Below, piece by piece: positions 24,862 through 34,922 of a DNA stretch of 48,158 nt; position 1 is the first letter of the stretch, and each line of letters starts with the position of its first letter. This stretch comes from an uncultured Prevotellaceae bacterium (lineage in GTDB: Bacteria > Bacteroidota > Bacteroidia > Bacteroidales > Bacteroidaceae): positions 1-48,158 of the forward strand of contig CACXQL010000032.1 of assembly GCA_902769805.1 (NCBI GenBank), written 5' to 3'. Under the pieces are notes generated by a model. It was not told where the DNA came from. It ran no database searches and saw only the letters and a list, made by a program, of their open reading frames with translations. Both the position numbers and the translations under genes were made by a program.

Positions 24862-25665
24862 TCATAGTTCGGCCTCGCCATCAAAAACGAAGGCAGCAGG
24901 ACCTGTCATATAGACGTGATTGTCTGACTCTCGCCACTCGATCGTCAAGGTACCACCATCCATGATGATGTTGCTCTTACGTCCAGCCTTACCTGTCCGT
25001 GCAGCAGCGACTGCTGTGGCACAAGCTCCTGTTCCGCAAGCCTGAGTGATGCCGCTACCACGCTCCCAGACGCGAGTACGGATACTACCGTCTTCCTCTA
25101 CATGTGCAAATTCGATGTTACAACGCTGTGGAAAGGCAGGATGCCGTTCGAGGATATGCCCTTTCTCACTCACCTGATCGACATCATCTGTGAAGATAAC
25201 GTAGTGAGGGTTACCCATTGAGACAAACACACCCTTGTCAAAATCACGACTGCTCACAAACAGGCTCTCGTCTTCAAAGATTGGCTCTAACATATCAACG
25301 GAAACACTGGTCACTTTATTGTTTTCTATGTGAAGCCTCAGCGTTTTCACACCCGAGAGTGTCAAAAGACGAATCTCTGTCTTATCGGTTAGTCCTCGCT
25401 CATAGAGATATTTGCCAATACACCTCGATGCATTGCCGCACATCATGGCCTCACTGCCATCCGCATTGAAGATACGCATGGAGAAATCTGCCTCTGGAAC
25501 AGAGCTGCGGTCTATCAGCACCAGCCCATCAGAACCGATACCCTTATGACGATTGCTCCATTTCTTGGCGACATCGGCAGGATGAGGGATGTCGTAAAGC
25601 ATGGTATTGACATAGATATAATCATTGCCGCAACCGTGCATCTTGGTGAATGGTATCTTGCTCAT
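24862..25665 (-). CDS. dapF: Diaminopimelate epimerase
   Basis: A 267-residue PLP-independent racemase that turns LL-DAP into meso-DAP for lysine and peptidoglycan. Both catalytic Cys contexts are present: [13 protein letters not shown] at about residues 74-86 and [16 protein letters not shown] near 200-215. The start [12 protein letters not shown] is standard. The ATG overlaps the gltD stop by 4 nt, indicating translational coupling to glutamate synthase, and dapL follows 26 nt downstream. Confidence 0.97.
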   Translation of the reverse strand: MSKIPFTKMHGCGNDYIYVNTMLYDIPHPADVAKKWSNRHKGIGSDGLVLIDRSSVPEADFSMRIFNADGSEAMMCGNASRCIGKYLYERGLTDKTEIRLLTLSGVKTLRLHIENNKVTSVSVDMLEPIFEDESLFVSSRDFDKGVFVSMGNPHYVIFTDDVDQVSEKGHILERHPAFPQRCNIEFAHVEEDGSIRTRVWERGSGITQACGTGACATAVAAARTGKAGRKSNIIMDGGTLTIEWRESDNHVYMTGPAAFVFDGEAEL

Positions 25666-27008
25666 CTTGTAAGATAATCGTTTACTTTTCGGGCTGTCTG
25701 ACGACCACTGGCCATCGCGCGGACAACGAGGGAGGCTCCATTGGCCGCATCACCACAGACAAAGACATTTTCCGGATAGTCAGGATGCTCAGGCTTCAGG
25801 AAACCCATCGCAAGAAGTACGAGTTCTGCCTTGATAATCTCAGGTTTTCCTTTCTCGACCATGATAGGACGACCACCTTCTGGGTTGGGTTCCCAGTCTA
25901 TCTCTTGAACTTTTACCCCTGTCAGCTTTCCATTCTCACCCAGGAACTCCAGTGTGTTGATGTTCCAGCGACGAGTACATCCTTCCTCGTGCGACGAGGT
26001 CGTCTTGAGGGTGCGTGGCCAATTAGGCCAAGGATTCTGCGGATCTTCAGGACCTTCAACAGGCTTTGGCATGATTTCAATCTGAGTGACACTCTTACAA
26101 CCCTGACGATGGGCGGTGCCAATACAGTCAGAACCAGTGTCGCCGCCACCGATAACCAATACATCTTTTCCTTTGGCGGTGATACGCTCATCTTTATTAA
26201 ACTCCATACCAGCCAATACCCGATTTTGCTGAGAAAGCAGGTCGAGGGCGAAGTGAACACCTTTCAGCTCGCGTCCAGGGGCTTTGAGGTCACGGGCAGT
26301 AGGAGTGCCCGTAGCGATGACAATCGCATTATAATCGGAGTAGTCAGAGTAATCAGAGAATTCACAGTTATATCGGAACTCAATACCCTCTTGCTCCATC
26401 AGGTGGAGTCTTCTGTCAATAATAGCCTTGTTGAGTTTGAAGTTGGGAATACCATAACGCAGGAGCCCACCAGCAGCTTCGTTTTTCTCGAAGACAGTGA
26501 CACTGTAACCCATCAGATTCAGATCGTTGGCAGTAACAAGTCCTGCAGGACCAGCACCGATGACAGCCACCTTCTTACCATTGCGTAGGATGTCTGTATG
26601 TGGCTGGATATAACCCTCTCGGAAAGCAGCCTCAACGATAGCGGCTTCATCTTCGCGATTGGTCGTAGGCTCATGATTGAATCGGTTTAGTACACAGGCT
26701 TTCTCGCAGAGTGCAGGACAGATACGACCAGTGAACTCTGGGAAGGGATTGGTACTACTAAGCAGCTGGTAAGCCAACTCCCAGTCGCCCTTATATAAGG
26801 CATCATTCCATTCAGGTGCCTTGTTGCCTAACGGACAAGCCCAGTGACAGAAGGGTACGCCACAATCCATACAACGTGAAGCCTGTAGCTTGCGTTCGCG
26901 AGTGTTGAGCGTTTGCTCTACCTCACCAAAGTCGTGGATTCTATCGTGAATCGGACGGTAGCCCGCCTCTTGGCGGTGTATCTCTAAAAATGCTTTCGGA
27001 TTTCCCAT
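25662..27008 (-). CDS. gltD: Glutamate synthase (NADPH) small subunit
   Basis: A 448-residue flavoprotein that passes electrons from NADPH to GltB. The N-terminal cysteine clusters [14 protein letters not shown] and CPALCEKAC bind 4Fe-4S centres, [13 protein letters not shown] binds FAD and GGGDTGSDC binds NADPH. An odd in-frame run, SDYSDYSDY (encoded near 26331-26362 by imperfect 9-nt repeats), precedes the conserved [10 protein letters not shown] strand and is longer than the family usually has at this turn. It follows gltB by 38 nt and overlaps dapF by 4 nt. Confidence 0.97.
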   Translation of the reverse strand: MGNPKAFLEIHRQEAGYRPIHDRIHDFGEVEQTLNTRERKLQASRCMDCGVPFCHWACPLGNKAPEWNDALYKGDWELAYQLLSSTNPFPEFTGRICPALCEKACVLNRFNHEPTTNREDEAAIVEAAFREGYIQPHTDILRNGKKVAVIGAGPAGLVTANDLNLMGYSVTVFEKNEAAGGLLRYGIPNFKLNKAIIDRRLHLMEQEGIEFRYNCEFSDYSDYSDYNAIVIATGTPTARDLKAPGRELKGVHFALDLLSQQNRVLAGMEFNKDERITAKGKDVLVIGGGDTGSDCIGTAHRQGCKSVTQIEIMPKPVEGPEDPQNPWPNWPRTLKTTSSHEEGCTRRWNINTLEFLGENGKLTGVKVQEIDWEPNPEGGRPIMVEKGKPEIIKAELVLLAMGFLKPEHPDYPENVFVCGDAANGASLVVRAMASGRQTARKVNDYLTR

Positions 27009-27046
27009 GTTTCTACATTATTACATTTTCTCATTTTTACATTTTT

Positions 27047-30000
27047 CTAGTAGTCCCGCTGAATGTCTGCAATCTTCTCGTGCAGTCGTGCCATTTTCTC
27101 CTCTTCCAGTACGCGTTTGTACTCGATGGGAACCACCTGAATAAAGTCCTCGATGTATCGATGCCAATCATCGAGCATACGACCTGCAAGGGCAGAACCA
27201 GTATGGAGATAGTGCTGACGGATGAGTTCAAGTAGTTCCTTACGTGAGACACTGTCCTCGACCAATGAGAGTTCCACCATATCCATGTTACAGAAGTAGT
27301 CGAAGGTGTGGTCGGGGTCATAGACATAAGCTACACCACCACTCATTCCTGCAGCAAAGTTACGACCCGTCTTACCAAGGACGACCACGCGACCCCCTGT
27401 CATATACTCGCAGCAGTGATCACCAGCTCCCTCGATAACAGCGATGGCTCCGGAGTTACGTACACCAAAGCGCTCCCCCACCTTACCATTGATATACAAC
27501 TCACCAGAAGTGGCACCATAGAGTCCCGTATTCCCTGCAATGATATTATCCTCCGCATGGAAGTCATCGCTACGACGGGCTGGGGGCAGGATACTGATAC
27601 GTCCACCACTAAGTCCTTTGCCGAAGTAGTCGTTACATTCACCCTCGAGTTTGAGGTTGATGCCTTTCACTGCAAACGCTCCAAAAGATTGACCGGCAGA
27701 ACCTTTGAACCTGATATTGATAGTACCGTCTGGCAGACCTGCCTCACCGTATTTCTTGGCAATGACACCAGAAAGCATCGTACCCACTGCACGGTCGGTA
27801 TTCTTGATTCCATAGTCGAGCGTAATCTCTTCACCCTCGTTAATGGCATTCTGTGCAACCTTGATGATTTCCTCATCAGTAACATCGGTTACCTTCGTAA
27901 ACTCTCCCCGATCCCAATAAAGGGGTTTGTCAGTCTCAGGCTTATGCAACAGACGGTGAAAGTCGATGGTCTGCCATTTCCCGACAGCAGCACCATCTGG
28001 TATACGTACGTCGATGAGTTCTGTGTGACCAATAATCTCTTTCAGGCTATGCACACCTATCTCAGACAGATATTCTCTTACCTGTTCTGCGAGGAAGGTG
28101 AAGAAGTTCACGACATATTCTGCACGACCCTCGAAATGTTTACGTAACTCTGGATTCTGCGTAGCGACACCCATTGGACAGGTGTTGGTATTGCACTTAC
28201 GCATCATAACACAACCTAAGACTATCAGAGGCAGTGTACCAAATGAGAATTCGTCAGCACCCAGCATCGCCATGATAATAACATCCTTGGCTGTTTTCAA
28301 CTGTCCGTCTGTCTGCAAGCGAACCTGATTTCTCAGACCATTCATCACCAGCGTCTGCTGGGTTTCAGCGAGTCCGATTTCAGGACTGATACCTGCGAAA
28401 CGCATACTTGATGCAGGACTTGCACCTGTACCACCTTCAGCACCACTAATCACGATGAGGTCGGCCTTCGCCTTTGCCACACCAGCAGCAATCGTTCCTA
28501 CACCGCTTTCTGCTACGAGTTTTACGCTGACAGCAGCTGTGGGGTTGATGTTCTTGAGGTCGAAGATGAGTTGTGCCAGATCTTCTATGCTATAGATGTC
28601 ATGATGCGGTGGAGGTGAGATGAGTGAGATACCTGGAATGGCATTACGTGTCTTGGCGATGATATCGTTGACTTTAAAACCAGGCAACTGACCACCCTCG
28701 CCAGGTTTTGCGCCTTGGGCTACCTTGATTTGTATCTCCTCGGCATTTACCAGATATTCAGCTGTCACACCAAAGCGCCCGCTGGCAATCTGTTTAGTCT
28801 TACTGCTCAGACTCACACCATCTACTTCTGTATGGTAGCGTACGTTGTCCTCACCACCCTCGCCTGTATTGCTTCGTGTACCGAGCTTGTTCATCGCCAA
28901 AGCCAAAGCTTCATGAGCCTCGATACTCAAAGCACCAAAACTCATGGCACCCGTGACAAAGTGTTTTACAATACTCTCCACGCTCTCCACTTCGTCAAGA
29001 GGTGTAGGTGTAGCAGCTTTCTTCCATCCGAAGAAGTCGCGGATAAAGATGGGCGTTTCCTTCTCATCCACCTGTGATGACCACTCCTTGAATTTCTTAT
29101 AACTGCCTAATCGAGTGGCGAGTTGCAAGTTAGCAATTGTCTCAGGATTCCAGGCGTGCTTGATACCATCCTTGCGCCACGAGAACTGTCCGTTGTTGGG
29201 AAGTAACGAATTTGCCACTGCCATTCCTTCATTATGCATACGAATAGCATCTCTCGCAATCTCCTTCAGTCCAATACCACCGATAGTACTCGTCTCAGTG
29301 CCAAAGTACCTGCGTAGCAAGTCTTCGCTCAGTCCGATACTCTCGAAAATTTTAGCACCGCGATAACTACGGATGGTTGAGATACCCATCTTCGACATAA
29401 TCTTCTTCAGACCTTTGTCGACTGCCTTGATATAGTTTTTCTCAGCAGTAGCATATTCCTCCTGAATCTTTCCTTTCTTTACCAAATCATCAAGGATAGC
29501 GAACGTCATATAGGGACATAGTGCACTGGCACCATAACCTAACAGTAGTGCCGCATGCATTGTCTCGCGAATCTCACCACTTTCCACTATCAAAGCTGTC
29601 TGCACACGCTTGCCCACACTAATCAGATAATGGTGAACGGCTGAGACTGCTAATAAAGAAGGTATTGCAGCATGTTGCTCGTCGATATCGCGGTCGCTTA
29701 GGATAATGTAGTTCACACCTTCATCTACGCTTATCTCTGCCTCGTGACAAAGGTCGTCGAGAGCCATTCTTAAACCTTCCTCACCTTGTTTGATGTCAAA
29801 AAGCATGGCGAGCTTTTTGGTTTTGAAGCCCTTATACCTGATATTACATAATATATCGAGTTGTGTGTTGGTCAATACAGGCTGTGGCAGACGCACCATC
29901 TTACAGTTACTTGCATCAGGTGTCAGAATGTTCGTACCCACAGCACCGATATATTCAGTTAAGCTCATGACCAGTTCTTCACGGATAGGATCAATGGCGG

Positions 30001-31540
30001 GGTTTGTTACCTGCGCGAATTGCTGACGGAAATAGTTAAAGAAAACCTGTGGGCGGTCACTCACTACTGCCAATGGAGTATCGTTACCCATTGCAGCCAC
30101 AGGTTCTTGTCCTGCTGTCGCCATAGGGATGACGGTCTTATCGATATCTTCCTGTCCGAAACCGAAGTTTATGAGTTTTTTCTCTAAATCACTCACGCCA
30201 TTATCTACATGACGACCACTCTTTAACTTCTCTAATTGTACACGGTTCTCACTGAGCCACTCACGATAGGGATGTGCCTTTGCCAACTGTTCTTTTATCT
30301 CGCCGTCGTAATAGATTTTACCTTCCTGAGTGTCAATAAGCAGGATCTTGCCAGGTTGCAAACGTCCCTTGCTTACTACATCACCTGGTTCAAAATCCAT
30401 TACTCCAACTTCAGAGGCGACAACCATCATGCCCTGTTTTGTAATCGTATAACGACTGGGACGTAGTCCGTTCCTGTCAAGCATACCACCTGCATAGCGC
30501 CCGTCACTAAACAGCAGAGCAGCAGGACCATCCCATGGTTCCATCAGGATAGAATGGTACTCATAGAACGCCTTCAGGTCTTCGCTGATAGGATTCTTGT
30601 CGTTAAAGCTCTCTGGCACCAGTATCGCCATAGCCTGTGGTAACGAGAGTCCGCTCATCAACAAGAACTCAAAGACGTTGTCGAGGCTGGCACTATCGCT
30701 CATACCCTCCTGCACTATCGGTCGTAAGTCCTTGATATCGCCAAGTGCCTCACTGTTCAACACACTCTCACGTGCTTTCATCCATCCGCGATTGCCGCGA
30801 ATGGTGTTGATCTCGCCGTTGTGAGCCAACAAGCGGAAGGGCTGGGCCAATGACCACGTGGGGAATGTGTTTGTGCTGAAACGTGAGTGCACCAGCGCCA
30901 GTCCGCTTGTAAAATAGAGGTTTGACAAGTCTGGGAAGTATCTACGGAGTTGTCCGCTCGTCAACATACCCTTATATATGATATTCTTGTTCGACAATGA
31001 GCAGATATAGAAATCCTTATGATCAATGCGATTCTCGATTCTCTTACGTACCTTATATAATATACGCTCAAACACGGGCACATTGGCTTCAGTTACACCC
31101 GTCACGAAAATCTGCTTGATGTCAGGTTCTACCTCGCGAGCCGCCACTCCCAGCACTTCCGGGTTTGTGGGTACTGCTCTTAAATGCATCAACTGAAGTC
31201 CTTCGCGTTCTACCTCTTCGATGATTACGCTTAGGATCTCTTGCTGTGCCTTTTGCTCTTTGGGAAGGAACACTATACCTGTTCCATAGCGGCCTTTCTC
31301 TGGTACAGGAATGCCTTGCAACAGAATAAACTCATGGGGTATCTGTACCATGATACCAGCGCCGTCGCCTGTCTTATCACGTGTCTCAGCACCACGGTGC
31401 TCCATATTCTCTAACACCTTCAGTGCATTGTCCACCAGTTCGTGACTCTTACCACCATGTATATTCACCACCATCCCTACACCGCAGGCATCGTGCTCAT
31501 AGTCTGGTTGATATAGTCCTTGAAGATTGCAATTTGTCAT
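27047..31540 (-). CDS. gltB: Glutamate synthase large subunit
   Basis: A 1497-residue protein of normal family length. The class II glutaminase domain begins after a short propeptide at Cys19 (HDACGVGMV). Next are the central domain, the FMN synthase domain with GGEGGTGASPASS, and the 3Fe-4S cysteines in CVMMRKCNTNTCPMG. A C-terminal beta-helix domain follows. It makes two glutamates from glutamine and 2-oxoglutarate. It heads the gltB-gltD-dapF-dapL operon and is divergent from the second ammonium transporter gene. Confidence 0.98.
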   Translation of the reverse strand: MTNCNLQGLYQPDYEHDACGVGMVVNIHGGKSHELVDNALKVLENMEHRGAETRDKTGDGAGIMVQIPHEFILLQGIPVPEKGRYGTGIVFLPKEQKAQQEILSVIIEEVEREGLQLMHLRAVPTNPEVLGVAAREVEPDIKQIFVTGVTEANVPVFERILYKVRKRIENRIDHKDFYICSLSNKNIIYKGMLTSGQLRRYFPDLSNLYFTSGLALVHSRFSTNTFPTWSLAQPFRLLAHNGEINTIRGNRGWMKARESVLNSEALGDIKDLRPIVQEGMSDSASLDNVFEFLLMSGLSLPQAMAILVPESFNDKNPISEDLKAFYEYHSILMEPWDGPAALLFSDGRYAGGMLDRNGLRPSRYTITKQGMMVVASEVGVMDFEPGDVVSKGRLQPGKILLIDTQEGKIYYDGEIKEQLAKAHPYREWLSENRVQLEKLKSGRHVDNGVSDLEKKLINFGFGQEDIDKTVIPMATAGQEPVAAMGNDTPLAVVSDRPQVFFNYFRQQFAQVTNPAIDPIREELVMSLTEYIGAVGTNILTPDASNCKMVRLPQPVLTNTQLDILCNIRYKGFKTKKLAMLFDIKQGEEGLRMALDDLCHEAEISVDEGVNYIILSDRDIDEQHAAIPSLLAVSAVHHYLISVGKRVQTALIVESGEIRETMHAALLLGYGASALCPYMTFAILDDLVKKGKIQEEYATAEKNYIKAVDKGLKKIMSKMGISTIRSYRGAKIFESIGLSEDLLRRYFGTETSTIGGIGLKEIARDAIRMHNEGMAVANSLLPNNGQFSWRKDGIKHAWNPETIANLQLATRLGSYKKFKEWSSQVDEKETPIFIRDFFGWKKAATPTPLDEVESVESIVKHFVTGAMSFGALSIEAHEALALAMNKLGTRSNTGEGGEDNVRYHTEVDGVSLSSKTKQIASGRFGVTAEYLVNAEEIQIKVAQGAKPGEGGQLPGFKVNDIIAKTRNAIPGISLISPPPHHDIYSIEDLAQLIFDLKNINPTAAVSVKLVAESGVGTIAAGVAKAKADLIVISGAEGGTGASPASSMRFAGISPEIGLAETQQTLVMNGLRNQVRLQTDGQLKTAKDVIIMAMLGADEFSFGTLPLIVLGCVMMRKCNTNTCPMGVATQNPELRKHFEGRAEYVVNFFTFLAEQVREYLSEIGVHSLKEIIGHTELIDVRIPDGAAVGKWQTIDFHRLLHKPETDKPLYWDRGEFTKVTDVTDEEIIKVAQNAINEGEEITLDYGIKNTDRAVGTMLSGVIAKKYGEAGLPDGTINIRFKGSAGQSFGAFAVKGINLKLEGECNDYFGKGLSGGRISILPPARRSDDFHAEDNIIAGNTGLYGATSGELYINGKVGERFGVRNSGAIAVIEGAGDHCCEYMTGGRVVVLGKTGRNFAAGMSGGVAYVYDPDHTFDYFCNMDMVELSLVEDSVSRKELLELIRQHYLHTGSALAGRMLDDWHRYIEDFIQVVPIEYKRVLEEEKMARLHEKIADIQRDY

Positions 31541-31581
31541 ATTATCCTTACTTTTACTTACGTTTCGTATGTTTGTGAGTG

Positions 31582-31589
31582 CAAAGGTA
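31582..31589 (-). promoter_or_regulatory. gltB operon -7 box
   Basis: TACCTTTG on the minus strand, 41 nt before the gltB ATG. The -33 position is poor (CTTG), so activation may be needed. Confidence 0.55.
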
Positions 31590-31785
31590 AGTCAAATTGC
31601 TCTTAAAGACAAGAATATTCTTACTTTTTTATATTTTAAACTCTCATTATCTGACAATTTGTAATTAAACAGTAGATTTTAACTTCAAAATAGAGGCAAA
31701 ATGAAAGAGAATACCATTGTATTCTTTACAATATGTCACTTCTTCTGTTTTTTAACAATCAAAATGATAAAGTTTTAAATGCTTC
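31590..31785. other. Core of the divergent gltB/amt intergenic region, no gene seen
   Basis: The 321 bp between gltB and the second amt gene are A/T-rich and contain no convincing reading frame. They hold the two opposing promoters annotated separately. I see no sigma-54 type -24/-12 site. Confidence 0.5.
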
Positions 31786-31808
31786 TGCATCAAAATGCAT
31801 TACCTTTG
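31786..31808 (+). promoter_or_regulatory. Promoter of the amt-pyrG-amidotransferase-asnB group
   Basis: TACCTTTG at 31801-31808 matches the -7 consensus. The inverted repeat TGCAT/ATGCA (31786-31790/31795-31799) abuts it and could be an operator. No TTTG is seen at -33. The leader to the amt ATG is about 45 nt. Confidence 0.55.
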
Positions 31809-31861
31809 CCCCACAAAAGCAACGAATGAATTATTCACTATATATAATAATATAATAAGGT

Positions 31862-33247
31862 ATGAAGATTAAGAAAAGATGGATAATCTTGATGGCGGCT
31901 ATGACATTGATAGCCGTTGCAGGTTTAGCAGTAGGAGAACCCACATTCGAGTGCGACTGGTCTGTGATATCCGCAGCCGATGTAGCATGGCTCATAACAG
32001 CCACCATTTTCGTTTTGATGATGACACCCGGTCTGTCATTCTTCTATGGTGGTATGGTGGGAGCAAAGAACGTCATCTCTACAATGCTACAATCGTTTAT
32101 TGCCATGGGACTGATATCGGTGCTGTGGGTTGTGGTAGGTTTCTCGTTGTGTTTTGGTGACGACATTGGCGGAGTGATAGGTAATCCGTTGACGTTCCTA
32201 ATGTTTCATGGTGTAGGTGGTGAGGTCTATACGACACCTGCAGGAAATATATTGGGTGGAGCGACGATACCATTGGCACTCTTCGCCCTGTTCCAGATGA
32301 AGTTCGCCATCATCACACCATCACTGATAACAGGATCGTTCGCTGAGCGTGTCAGGTTCTCGGCATATATGTTCTTCATGATGTTCTTCTTTTTCATCAT
32401 CTACTGTCCACTGGCACATATGACATGGCATCCTGAGGGATTATTCATGAAATGGGGTGTCATCGACTTCGCTGGCGGTATCGTTGTACATGCCTCCTCA
32501 GGTGTGGCGGCATTGGCAGGAGCCATCTTCTTAGGACGGCGCAAAGCAGAGACACGTAAGAGTGAGCCAGCCAACATCCCCTTCGTGCTGTTAGGTGCAG
32601 CGATGTTGTGGTTAGGATGGTTCGGTTTCAACGCAGGTTCGTCACTCCACGCCGACGGACAGGCTGTCAAAGCGTTCCTGAACACAAACACCGCCTCTGC
32701 AACAGCGATGATGACATGGATATTCTTCGATTGTCTGCGTGGTCGCAAGCCGTCGGCTATGGGTGCCGCTGTGGGCTGCGTAGTCGGTCTGGTTGCCATC
32801 ACACCGTCAGCAGGCTATGTTACCGTAGGACAGAGTATCTTTATTGCCTTCGTCATCACGCTCATCTGTAACATTGCCGTCTATTGGCGTTCACATTCCA
32901 ATATCGACGATGCACTTGATGTATTCCCCACACATGGTACTGGCGGTATCTTTGGTACCATCTTGACGGGTATCTTCATTCGGGAAGGGCTCATCGCCGG
33001 CACATGGGATGGCTTCGTGATTTTCCTTTACCATCTGCTGGCGATCGTCATCGTGTTCGTCTATACTTTCGCCATGAGTTGGGTGGGTTATAAACTCATC
33101 GACAGCCTCATTCCTATGCGTGTCTCCGCCTTCAGCGAAAAAGTGGGACTCGACTTCTCGCAGCATGACGAGCACTACGGACTGGCACACATCGGTGAAA
33201 GAGAGTTAGCTGAGTATGAGGAGCATATCCGGGAAAAGAACAAATAA
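31862..33247 (+). CDS. amt: Second ammonium transporter (Amt family)
   Basis: A 461-residue protein with a cleavable-looking N-terminal segment (MKIKKRWIILMAAMTLIAVA) before the Amt fold, unlike the copy at 21696. Pore histidines are in DFAGGIVVHASSGVAALAGA and FPTHGTGGIFGTILTG, and FFYGGMVGAKNVISTM is the standard first-span motif. A charged C-terminal tail of about 40 residues (KVGLDFSQHDEHYG through EEHIREKNK) is present. It leads a plus-strand group with pyrG, a PurF-like gene and asnB, all glutamine users, so it probably supports amide-nitrogen supply. It is divergent from gltB. Confidence 0.96.
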   Translation: MKIKKRWIILMAAMTLIAVAGLAVGEPTFECDWSVISAADVAWLITATIFVLMMTPGLSFFYGGMVGAKNVISTMLQSFIAMGLISVLWVVVGFSLCFGDDIGGVIGNPLTFLMFHGVGGEVYTTPAGNILGGATIPLALFALFQMKFAIITPSLITGSFAERVRFSAYMFFMMFFFFIIYCPLAHMTWHPEGLFMKWGVIDFAGGIVVHASSGVAALAGAIFLGRRKAETRKSEPANIPFVLLGAAMLWLGWFGFNAGSSLHADGQAVKAFLNTNTASATAMMTWIFFDCLRGRKPSAMGAAVGCVVGLVAITPSAGYVTVGQSIFIAFVITLICNIAVYWRSHSNIDDALDVFPTHGTGGIFGTILTGIFIREGLIAGTWDGFVIFLYHLLAIVIVFVYTFAMSWVGYKLIDSLIPMRVSAFSEKVGLDFSQHDEHYGLAHIGERELAEYEEHIREKNK

Positions 33248-33292
33248 GAAGATAGATCATAAGCAAACTCCAAAACAACCAAAAGATATTAT

Positions 33293-34921
33293 ATGAACAC
33301 AAAGTACATCTTCGTTACAGGCGGTGTGGTTTCCTCTCTTGGCAAGGGAATCATCTCCGCCAGTATCGGTAAACTGCTACAGGCTCGAGGTTACAAGGTC
33401 ACTATCCAGAAGTTCGATCCCTACATCAATATTGACCCTGGGACGTTGAATCCCTACGAACATGGTGAGTGCTACGTGACAGTGGACGGCATGGAGACCG
33501 ACCTTGACTTAGGACACTATGAGCGGTTTACGGGTATCCATACTACGTGCAATAACTCTATCACGACAGGACGTATCTATAAGACTGTTATCGACCGCGA
33601 GCGACATGGTGACTACCTGGGTAAGACTATTCAGGTAGTGCCACATATCACGGACGAGATCAAAAGGCGGATGCTGCGTTTAAGTGAGAAGGGAACAGTG
33701 AATAGTGATAAAAAAGCTGCCGACGAAGAAGATTTGGACTTTGTTATCACGGAGGTGGGTGGTACCATCGGTGACATTGAGAGTGCACCGTTCATGGAAG
33801 CCATCCGACAGTTACGCTGGCAATTGGGGCGTAATGCCGTCTGTGTTCATCTCACCTATGTGCCCTACCTGAAAGCGGCAGACGAGTTGAAGACGAAACC
33901 CACCCAGCACTCTGTGAAAGAACTACAGGGAATGGGTATTCAACCTGATATCCTCGTCCTCAGAACCGAACGTCACCTTGACGACCACATACGCATGAAA
34001 GTGGCATCATTCTGTAATGTCGATCTGGAGTGCGTGGTACAGAGTGAGGATATGCCCTCTATCTATGAGGTGCCTGTGAGTATGCAGCATCAAGGACTCG
34101 ATGCGGTTATCCTGCGCAAGATAGGCATCCCTGTCGGTGAGACACCATCCATGAAGTCCTGGCATGACTTTCTTGACAAACAGCGTAATGCCACCCGCGA
34201 GATTCATGTGGCACTGGTAGGAAAGTATGACCTGCAGGATGCTTATAAGAGTATCCGTGAGAGCCTCAACCTGGCTGGCATCTATAACGATGTGAAGGTG
34301 AGGCTGCATTTTATCAATAGCGAGGAGATTACCACCCTGAATGTCAAAGAGAAGCTGCAGGATATGGCAGGCATTGTTATCTGTCCGGGCTTTGGTCTGC
34401 GTGGTATAGAAGGAAAGATTATTGCTGCGGAATATAGTCGCACCCATGACGTGCCTACCTTTGGCATCTGTCTGGGTATGCAGATGATGGTCATCGAGTT
34501 CGCTCGCAATGTCTTAGGCTACAAGGATGCCAACAGTGCAGAGATGGACGCACAGACATCTCATAACGTGATAGACATCATGGAGGAACAGAAGAGTGTC
34601 ACACAGATGGGTGGCACGATGCGACTGGGAGCCTATGATTGTGAACTTGTTGAGGGTAGCCGTGCCTGTGAGGCCTATGGTAAGGATACGCTGATAAAGG
34701 AACGTCATCGCCATCGCTATGAGTTCAACAATACCTATAAGGCGGAATATGAGGCGCAGGGCATGAAGTGTGTGGGTATCAACCCTGCCTCTAACCTTGT
34801 GGAGATTGTTGAGATCCCCGATAAGCGTTGGTATATCGGTACGCAGTTCCATCCGGAATACTCCTCGACGGTACTGCATCCGCATCCCCTGTTTATGTCA
34901 TTTATCAAGGCTTGCATCTGA
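33293..34921 (+). CDS. pyrG: CTP synthase
   Basis: A 542-residue enzyme that aminates UTP to CTP with glutamine. The N-terminal synthetase domain starts KYIFVTGGVVSSLGKGI; the C-terminal class I glutaminase domain has the nucleophile Cys in GICLGMQMM and the His-Glu pair in FHPEYSS. A low-complexity insertion (EKGTVNSDKKAADEEDL, encoded at about 33687-33738) lengthens the loop before FVITEVGGTIGDIES relative to most homologues. The gene is 45 nt after amt and only one base separates its stop codon from the next start. Confidence 0.97.
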   Translation: MNTKYIFVTGGVVSSLGKGIISASIGKLLQARGYKVTIQKFDPYINIDPGTLNPYEHGECYVTVDGMETDLDLGHYERFTGIHTTCNNSITTGRIYKTVIDRERHGDYLGKTIQVVPHITDEIKRRMLRLSEKGTVNSDKKAADEEDLDFVITEVGGTIGDIESAPFMEAIRQLRWQLGRNAVCVHLTYVPYLKAADELKTKPTQHSVKELQGMGIQPDILVLRTERHLDDHIRMKVASFCNVDLECVVQSEDMPSIYEVPVSMQHQGLDAVILRKIGIPVGETPSMKSWHDFLDKQRNATREIHVALVGKYDLQDAYKSIRESLNLAGIYNDVKVRLHFINSEEITTLNVKEKLQDMAGIVICPGFGLRGIEGKIIAAEYSRTHDVPTFGICLGMQMMVIEFARNVLGYKDANSAEMDAQTSHNVIDIMEEQKSVTQMGGTMRLGAYDCELVEGSRACEAYGKDTLIKERHRHRYEFNNTYKAEYEAQGMKCVGINPASNLVEIVEIPDKRWYIGTQFHPEYSSTVLHPHPLFMSFIKACI

Positions 34922-34922
34922 T

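Noticed and set aside
25650-26588. 312-codon plus-strand open frame opposite gltD
   Set aside because: gltD is unmistakable on the minus strand; the frame is a shadow.
27308-28147. 279-codon plus-strand open frame opposite gltB
   Set aside because: Antisense of the conserved C-terminal part of glutamate synthase, with no motif of its own.
34770-34922. Upstream extension of the PurF-like frame
   Set aside because: It lies wholly inside pyrG and would displace the N-terminal Cys needed for glutaminase activity.
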